Shown here piece after piece: positions 56,541 through 64,000 of a stretch of DNA of 64,000 nucleotides; within the stretch, counting starts at the first letter, position 1, and each line of letters begins with the position of its first letter. The notes below the pieces were generated by a model. The model worked only from the letters and a program-made list of their open reading frames with translations. It searched no databases and was not told where the DNA came from. A program made the translations under genes and the position numbers. The stretch comes from Climacium dendroides. Its lineage: Eukaryota > Streptophyta > Bryopsida > Hypnales > Climaciaceae. Location: NCBI GenBank assembly GCA_950106755.1, contig OX467089.1, forward strand, positions 6,388,501-6,452,500, given 5' to 3'.

Positions 56541-58535
56541 TCATGTAAAAACCTCATGATAAACCACATTTTTTACTGTTCCCACGGCATTTAAATTGTC
56601 ATTAGCAACTTTAATGTTTGCAGGATGTTTACCACGAGAGATAGCCACATATAATTGACCATGGCTAAATATTTCATTTCGAAGACAAATGCCGACTCGA
56701 TTATATGACTGACCCTGCGATTTATTGATTGTCATAGCAAAAGCTCCAGTAATAGGAAATTGTCTCTGACAAAGTATAAATGGTAAGCGGCTATTGTTAC
56801 AATGATATGTGATTCTTGGAATCAACACTTATTGACCACGATGGCGCTCTTTCACAATTTCACACAATAATACAGTGGGAGACATTTGCAAAACATGTAA
56901 GCGACTACCATTACATAAACCTTTTGTTGGATTCAAGTTCCTTAGCAACATAACATATTGACCATATTTTAGATTTAATTGGTGAAGAGGCAACCCGCTA
57001 AGTTGTAATGAATTTAAACTCTACCAGATAATGATGGGCATGCTCATCATTTTCATGTACATAATCAGCACTAAAACATTGATGTACATCACCAGACATG
57101 CGATCGGTGATTTTTCGATTGATTTCTTAAGCATCATTATTTCACACAACCAAAATGACACGCTTAGAGAAATCAACCGGATGATAAAAAAATGGCATCG
57201 ATGAGACCATTTAAAGAGTTTCCAACTGCAACCATTCCTAATAGTAAATCCACTTTTGAACCAGTTTTGCCCTCACCAATATCTAACAAAAATCATTGAA
57301 AGTCTGGTTAACTTTGCAAATGCATATTTGTGGTTAAATGAAAATTTTGCATTAATGGAAACAAATATGAGTGTCACAAGCAAGCCTCAATAGTTTGTTG
57401 GCGGCCTCCACGTAAAACTACGGACAAAGTTTGGCAAAAATCACCACCATATAAAACTACAAGTTCACCATTTGAACAATCTAAACCTCGAATATCTCTC
57501 AAAAATCTATCTATAGCTTCTATCATAAATCGATATTCAGCATAAGCTTCATCAAGTACAATTAATTGCACTTCACGCAAATTTTGAGTCAACGATGATT
57601 GGGCACTAATATTACAAGTTGAAGCCTCATGCAATTGTAATGGAATGGCAAAAGAAGAATGTATTGTTCGTCCTTCATATAAAAAATAAGCGGCTATTTC
57701 ACTTGTTGCCATTGCCATATTTTTGACACCACGACCACGAAGATAATCTAATATGGTATTGTACACAATTTTTGCTGGTCCCACCAGGTCCATTCATGAA
57801 AAAAAAGTTTATTTGGAAGATGGGGTTCTAAAATGGCAGAAGTCACTACATTGAAAACAATGCGTTGCTCTTTGTTGAGTCTATCCACATCTTCTTCTAC
57901 AATATGAATGTTTTGATTATCTAAATCATTGTTGTCATTAGTATCACCACTGACATCAAAAATATTTGGATAACAAAATTCATTCAAATCTTGAATGTCA
58001 AAAAAATCTACAATGCGTTTATCTAAAGATGACAAATATTCATTAATAGATAAAATGACTTTACAATTGCGATTTGGATCATCATGCCAATCATCAAACA
58101 TAACATCAAAATATTTTTTAAGTAAACTAAGAAAATTCAATGGTTGTCCAAATACAAGAAGTGTTGCAAACAATCACCAAATCTGTTTAGGCACAACAAT
58201 GAGGGATGCTTCTTGAAGACAATTGTCCCATTTAGCATCATCTTACAAAAGCCCTCTTGCAATACAAGTGGTTTTATACATTAAATGAATTATATTTTGG
58301 AAAGAAAATAGGTCATCAAACGAAGTTAGTGCCTTAATATAAGTCAACAACAAATGCAAATAAAATAATTCAATATCTACGGGAACCATATTTATCCTAC
58401 CAAATTTTTTTTACTTTGTGTTGTCTTCTTTCCCACATGTTCTTTTTCACATCTCACTTATAGTAGAGTGAAAGATCCATATATCGAAAAAGCATATGAT
58501 TGCCTTGATTGCCAAAAGCAATATGACGATTGAAT
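56541..58535 (-). pseudogene. Helitron Rep-helicase: helicase (PIF1-like) part, broken
   Basis: On the minus strand, from 58535 down: a GNQGNHMLFRYMDLS-like linker and an ATLLVFGQPLN segment typical between Rep and helicase; DRLNKEQRIVFNVV; a Walker A read as NGPGGTSKN, where the canonical threonine after lysine is changed; STCNISAQSSL; Walker B LIVLDEAY; and VVLYGGDFCQTL. At 56828-56541 come the C-terminal motifs FPITGAFAMTINKSQGQS and HGQLYVAISRG. Frame changes at about 57790, 57374-56830 and 58174-58535 show decay. Order and motifs fit Helitron RepHel, not the cellular PIF1 gene, because the Rep domain lies directly upstream. Confidence 0.9.
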
Positions 58536-59334
58536 TCAAAAAACTTTTGTGAGTTTAGTCTCAATATTTTGATCAATCACCGATTGCAAAGATGTACCTT
58601 CGTGAAAGGTGACATATTGTTGGTTGGAAAGATGAACCGGTAAACGACAAATACTATAACTCTTATTATTGGTCTCGAAATCAAAGAGTCTCCAACATGC
58701 TTCTTGAGCAGCCACATAGCGAACCTCCAAGAAGTCCTTAATTTCATCTACTACCTCATCAGTTTCTACCACGCCACGATCTGGACTTTTATAAATATAC
58801 TTGTGAAGGTATTTGACAGTTTTTACTGAACTGCAAACCTCTACATTAATATGGCAGTTAAAACGGTCTATCAAATATGGGTTGTATGGCACAACCCATC
58901 GATTGTCTAAGCAGACAATTTAACCTCGTGTACATTTTTCAACATACCTACTGTGATTTCGGCGACAGTATAAAATACGACCATCATCATCAACTTTAGT
59001 GGTATCTTGAGTTTGCATAGGATAGTTCTTTGAACATCTACCATTTTCCATACAAAGACAATTGGAATTGTCCAAACCACATGGACCGTGCATCATGTAT
59101 TTTGCAACCGCTGCATAAAGTAATAGTTGTCTATTCACATTTGGAATCTCAGCACATACAAGTCTATCTATAACGTCACAATCATTGACCTTCTCTTTCA
59201 ATCAAAAAAAAAATGTGAGCATGAGGGAGACCACGCTTTTGAAACTCGATAGTGTAACAAAAAAACAATTGTCTCTCCCAATACATTCTTTTTTGTAATT
59301 TCTTCCATCATGGCTATGAACTTTAATTTTTTAT
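58536..59334 (-). pseudogene. Helitron Rep (HUH) catalytic region, broken
   Basis: The minus strand reads TIEFQKRGLPHAHIFF, the HUH metal-binding motif, followed by a frameshift at a T-run (59205-59215) and then a cysteine-rich stretch (CGLDNSNCLC and CSKNYP). Next comes KYLHKYIYKS, with the paired tyrosines expected for rolling-circle nicking and strand transfer, and AQEACWRLF. A stop at about 58920 interrupts the frame. All catalytic motifs are still recognisable, so decay is recent to moderate. Confidence 0.92.
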
Positions 59335-61794
59335 TTTTTTTAGTCACTTTGCCTTTGGAGTGTGAACATAGATTCAATTAGACTCTTTTTCCATTTGTAT
59401 GTCAAATAGATGTATATATTTTGTGAGAGAATGGAAGAGGTGTATTAATGGGAATTGAAGAAGTTTAGTTTACCGAATTGCTCCAAAGGTCAAGTAGATA
59501 GACGCCTCACTTGGGAAGAGGTATCTTTCCAATTTTGGGACTATAAGTCCAATGGTCTAGTTGAATAATTTTTAGTCCATTCAGGTGGTATGGCTCATCG
59601 TGAACTCACTTTCAAGCTGTGAATAAAATTGTTAAGCTTTTCAAATTGTCTATTTGCCTCAATGTGTGCTCAGTTAGAGCTCTGTTATTTTCCAAGTGTG
59701 TGGAGTCGAATTGCCTACGAAGCGTGCGTGAACAATTGAGCTGCAGGATCAGCTTTGCGTAAGTTCATTTGAGGAAATTATCAACTGGTCTAAGAGGAAT
59801 TGTTGTTAATTGAATTGTAAGTATCTTGCATCTACTTGACTGAACGGAATACAAACATTGATTGAAGAAGAGTTGTCTAGTTGTCCATGAGCATCTGACT
59901 TTGAGAATTGTTGGGAGCTGACATGTGTTTGTGTGTGCATAAATTTTGATTATGAAATTATTGATGTCAAGTTAACTTAGTGAGAGAATGAATTATTATT
60001 ATTATTAAGACTGTGAATTTGGAAAATATGGGTGTGCGATTGTGCATATGGCAAGTAGTGTCAAATTGATTGTATGATTTTAAACTGGCTATGAACTAAG
60101 CCTGAAACTGAATGAGAATTAGTAATTGTATGAACAACTCGATGAGTTGGCTTGAAAACAGTGAATCTAATTGACTGGATAGTAAAATGGGAGATGAGTA
60201 CTAAAGAAGTTGGTCCATTTGATCATGAAATTTGATGAACAGAAGTGTATTGTGAGTTACAGTCTAATTGTTGGACGAATTAATTTTATAAGTAAAATTG
60301 GAGAATGTAAAATCGATCAATTAAACTTGAGTAAACCAGAGTTTTAGCTTTAGATAATTCTTATGACAAATTATCTGTGTGAGGATTATTAAAATCATTA
60401 TGGTCTAATTGCCTGTATGAGTGTGAGTACAGTCAACTGGATACTGCAAATGCTTTTATAACAATAAACTATTGTAGATTTGACTAAGGGTGATTTATTT
60501 TGAGGAGCAGTAACTTGTGTCTAATGAACTGAGAGTGAACCTAATGTATACTATAGAAACTATCAAATTGACTGAATGGGAATTGGTTTTGAATAATCCT
60601 GCATTAGCTTTAGAAAATAATAGAATATGTGTTGCAACATGTCTAATTTACAGCAATGGAACAACATGGACCATTTGATGAGTGTAGTCTTGGTGTATGA
60701 AGCATGCATTACTGCATTTAGTGAGTATATGTAACTCCAGCCTAATTGATTCCTAAATGTACTAATTCTATAACTGTGTATTATTTACAACAATCAAGTG
60801 CAAGTTTAGCAATTGTATAACAAATTAAAATCTAGTAGTCTTGCCATTTGAATGTGGTCCAATTGACTATGAAAATCTCATTTGATTATTTATACAGCCA
60901 AAGTCTCAAAAGATAGCTGCAAGTCTAATTGCTCATAATTTAAACCGGCCACAAAATTTACAAAAGGTCTATTTGAAATCTTGTACTGAGATTTGAATAT
61001 CTTGCACTGGATATGTAGTCTAGTGAATAAGTAGGTAGAACCTATCCAATAACCTTTGTAGTAGTTCAAATGTCAACTTGAATGTGAAGCTAGGAGGTCA
61101 AGTAGATGGACGGCTTTAGACTATTGTCTATGGTAATAAATCCATTTGTTTAGCCTGGAAATTAATAACAATGGTTGGACAAATTGACTTGGATACCAAA
61201 TGCGACAAGGGAGCTAAAGTGGGCTGAACGTGAAGATAAAATTCAAGCCTAGGAACATATATAACTTTCTCGTTAAAATTTAATTATAGAAAATTAGACA
61301 TTATCCAATCAACAATCAAGGGGAATGAATAATTGCTAAAAGAAATCAAATAAATAAATTTGAGTTTTATAAATACAAATATAATTATTAAATATGCATT
61401 TAAGTGGCTAGAGCATGCATTGACAAATTAACATACACCTTTGACGACAAATTGACATGAGTATTTGACATAAGCCACACACTAGACAGGACTGGGACAT
61501 CATGCCATTGTGTCTATAAATAGCATTGGAAATTTGGATTAACGACTAATTGACATAGTGAGTATTTATCCTTGGGTTTTCTTTTATGAAACTAAAACAA
61601 ACGTAATTAATATCCAAAACACTGAACGAGTGACCTTAGTCACAAACTATTAGATTTATTGACCTTTCCCACGGGAGTTACCCTATAAACCACTGTACTT
61701 GGGTTTTGTCAAGTAGGGAAAAATCCCACTTCACAATGGCTTTTAACTTGAACTCAAAAATACATGCAATTACATCTGGACAATTTGGAAGAAT
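59335..61794. mobile_element. 2.46 kb unidentified insertion inside the Helitron Rep gene
   Basis: Helitron coding runs to NPTWSEIIDEL at about 61800 and resumes with a KLKFIAMMEEITKKNVLG stretch at about 59330. The family needs only some 15 residues between these. The intervening DNA has no long open frame and no clear long terminal repeats. It lacks GT-AG ends in minus orientation at the coding borders, so an intron is unlikely. Confidence 0.65.
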
Positions 61795-63005
61795 TTAACT
61801 TGAATTAAGCTCATCTATAATCTCAGACCAAGTTGGATTGCACATCATCGTAATAAACAAATCCGGTTTACTTAAGATTCTAACTAAAACCATACTATCC
61901 TGAAAAAAGGTTTTGAATATATCTAGGGGAACCAATAAATGTTGCAGGTAAAACAATACGATGTCCAATGTGTACTTCATTGTCTTCTTGCAAAGCATCT
62001 ACAATCCCTTGATAACATTCGGCATGAAGTTTTGCTTGATATTGTTTAATGAAAAGTAAATTTTCATGTTCTATACGCAAATATTGATTTACTACGTATT
62101 GTTGAAATAATCTTCCAGCTCTATGTAGTACATTAGATTCGGGTTACTTTTGAAGCATATATTAGACAAATGACTTTAAAGTCACTCCAATATTTGCTTT
62201 AAAAGCAGGTGACCACCCATGTTGTCCTTTAGGAAACAACAATAGATAAGACAATGCATCATAAGAAGGATGAATTTCCTTAATCCTTTGTAATCCTCCA
62301 CCACATTGGTGAAAAATAATATCACACCCAAATTTCATGTGTTGTTCATCGAGACCAACAGCAGCAATCTTAGAAACAACGGGTTGGTTGTATCTTCGAC
62401 GATGTTCTTCAACGGGAGCCTCATTGGATATACGAAGTTTCATGTCGTGTCCTTCTAGAAGGACATCACGTGAAGATTTGAAACCATGAACTAATGCATT
62501 AATCGATTTTAAAACTTCTTGGATGGTGTTTATGGTGTCACGATCAAGATCATCAAAGATCTCTATCCGACGGTCTTCTTGCAAATCATCATCCAAAAAA
62601 TAAATTTATCAAATTTTGCGCCAAAATTTACTTCAAGCTTTAAATTTTCAATAAGGTGGCATAACTCTCCATTCACAAGAAATGTGTATACCACACGTCC
62701 TTGAGCTTGCCCAAATTGAAATTTACTACACATATTTGTGAAGGCAAAAGCTTGATTATATTTTTTAATGGATTCTAAAAATCCTCAAGACTCAAAAGTG
62801 TTGCCCATAAAAAGCTCACAGAGCATTGGATGGACAATAGGATGACTAACATGTTCGTTGAAAATTTTACCATTATAACAACAAATAGTAGCCTTTTCCT
62901 TTCTAAAACGAAATGCCAGACACTTTTGACATTGAATGCACAAGAATCAAATGCCATTGACATTAACAACCATGAAGTCATCAATTGTAAATAAAGCTTG
63001 AGCCA
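61795..63005 (-). pseudogene. Helitron N-terminal region (Helitron_like_N), broken
   Basis: The minus strand starts MAQALFTIDDFMVVN (ATG at 63005) and meets an early TGA, then a CxxC zinc motif (CIQCQKC). Further on come PMLCELFMGN, KFGCDIIFHQCGGGLQRI, HPSYDALSYLLLFPKGQHGW, RIEHENLLFIKQYQAKLHAE, IGHRIVLPATFIGSPRYIQ and LVRILSKPDLFITMMCNPTW, the classic Helitron N-terminal order. Several frame changes occur at A/T runs (about 62162, 61920, 62600 and 62775). Together with the two parts downstream, nearly the whole RepHel is present, but it is dead. Confidence 0.92.
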
Positions 63006-63199
63006 TAGTCTAATAACAATCATAAGTTTAAATTAAGATAGAAAATATTCTAAATCCTTCAATTATAAAAATAATGGTCTAAAATATTCTTAATGTACAA
63101 AAAGTTGAAGACTTACTTATAGAACTTGCGCTTCAAAAATTTACACCTTTTGAATATTCTTCACTATACTCCAAGCGCTTCCACTTCAAATTTTCACTA

Positions 63200-64000
63200 C
63201 ATATAAAAAAACACAAATACATTAGGTTAAATTCATATATTGACATTAAGAGGAAATTAGGTCAAAGTGTTGACATTAAAAAGAAATTAGGTGAATTTGT
63301 TGACATTAAGATGAAATTAAATCAAAATTGTTCCAAAAATGCTTCAATTGCTCCTATTAGACTCTAAATAGATCAAACTCTGTAAATTCAATTAGATTAG
63401 AGCTCAAATTGTTCATATTAAGTCACATTGCAAACATTAAGGTGAAATTAGGTGAAATTAGGTGAAATTGTTTCAAAAAATTGCTCCAATTGCTCCTATT
63501 AAGTTCTATTTAATATAAATTCTTAAAATTCATTTGAATTAAAGATCAAATTACACTCAAATTGTTCAAATGATGCTCAAATTGAAACATTAGGTTAAAT
63601 TGTTGGTATTAAAGTAAAATTAGGTCAAATTATTCTAAAAATGTTCTATTTGCTCTAATTTGGCTTTAATTACATCAATATCTTGAAATTAAGTTAATTG
63701 AAGCTCAAATTACATTTAATTTATTCAAATGAAGCTCAAAATTGCTCACATTAGGTCAAATTAGGTCAAATTGCTCAAATTAAGCTCAAATTAGGTCAAA
63801 TTGCTCTAAGAATGCTCTAATTGCTCCAATTTGGTTTTAATTACATCAATCTATTGAAATTAAGTTAATTGAAGCTCAAATTACACTTAATTTGTTCAAA
63901 TGAAGCTCAAATTGCTCACATTAAGTCAAATTAGGTCAAATTGCTTAAAGAATGTTCCAATTGCTCTAATTTGGCTCTAATTACGTCAATCTTTTGAAAT
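63200..64000. repeat. AT-rich satellite of GAAGCTCAAATTGCTC units, running off the window
   Basis: Units share TTGCTCYAATTTGGYTYTAATTAC, ATCAAT.TNTTGAAATTAAG, AATTGAAGCTCAAATTACA and CACATTARGTCAAATTAGGTCAAAT. Clear units start near 63650 and 63825 and a third near 63965, at a spacing of 140-180 bp. More diverged GGTCAAATT/GGTGAAATT repeats extend back to about 63230. The array continues past the window end. Confidence 0.85.

Noticed and set aside
56541..58173. Cellular PIF1 helicase gene
   Set aside because: The helicase is preceded in order by the Helitron N-terminal and HUH Rep domains and is frame-broken, so it is Helitron debris.

Overview
The window reads as nuclear DNA of a land plant outside the flowering plants, most likely a bryophyte. 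Five genes can be assembled from phase-compatible GT-AG exons and recognised by their products. One is an ACR3-type arsenite efflux carrier, a family kept in mosses, liverworts, lycophytes, ferns and gymnosperms but absent from angiosperms. Plant telo-box motifs, a RAD51B with plant-type ends, UPF0014/ALS3 and ERD7 all fit a streptophyte. The exact species cannot be read from the sequence. Genes are islands of moderate GC in very AT-rich intergenic DNA full of mobile-element debris.

Layout. 0.3-4.1 kb: ERD7-like senescence/dehydration protein (minus strand, 3' end outside the window) with a triplicated 5' exon border. 4.4-7.9 kb: AT-rich DNA with two foldback elements. 8.0-10.1 kb: NOL7-like nucleolar protein (plus) with telo-boxes. 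10.1-14 kb: AT-rich DNA with a dispersed repeat. 14.3-20.1 kb: RAD51B (plus, 11 coding exons). 23.6-26.3 kb: ACR3 with an unusual cysteine-bearing N-terminal extension (plus). 26.3-35.5 kb: AT-rich DNA holding a 3.3 kb imperfect palindrome (30.97-34.31 kb) built from a head-to-head duplicated, unrecognised coding fragment. 35.5-41 kb: transposon graveyard, with a zinc-knuckle gag relic, Ty3/gypsy pol remnant, GC-rich minisatellite, and an hAT transposase pseudogene carrying a 210 bp foldback insertion with an exact target duplication. 42.1-43.9 and 48.95-49.44 kb: two copies of one repeat, differing in minisatellite unit number. 44.99-45.82 kb: intronless ALS3/STAR2-like gene (minus) with a tandem-repeat leader. 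50.95-52.95 kb: unrecognised three-exon gene (plus) followed by a 240 bp tandem array. 54.3-55 kb: satellite-like array. 56.5-63.0 kb: nearly complete but broken Helitron Rep-helicase (minus), split by a 2.5 kb insertion. 63.2-64 kb: another satellite.

The genes do not form a pathway. ACR3 (metalloid efflux) and the ALS3-like protein (aluminium tolerance) are both metal-stress transporters, but they lie 19 kb apart with transposons between, so co-location is probably chance. One pattern recurs across the window: short tandem duplications that copy gene borders, including splice acceptors and start codons, at the ERD7-like gene, the RAD51B leader, the ALS3 leader and the unrecognised gene. No tRNA, rRNA, CRISPR or bacterial-type operon was seen. 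All exon borders are by-eye predictions and need transcript support.
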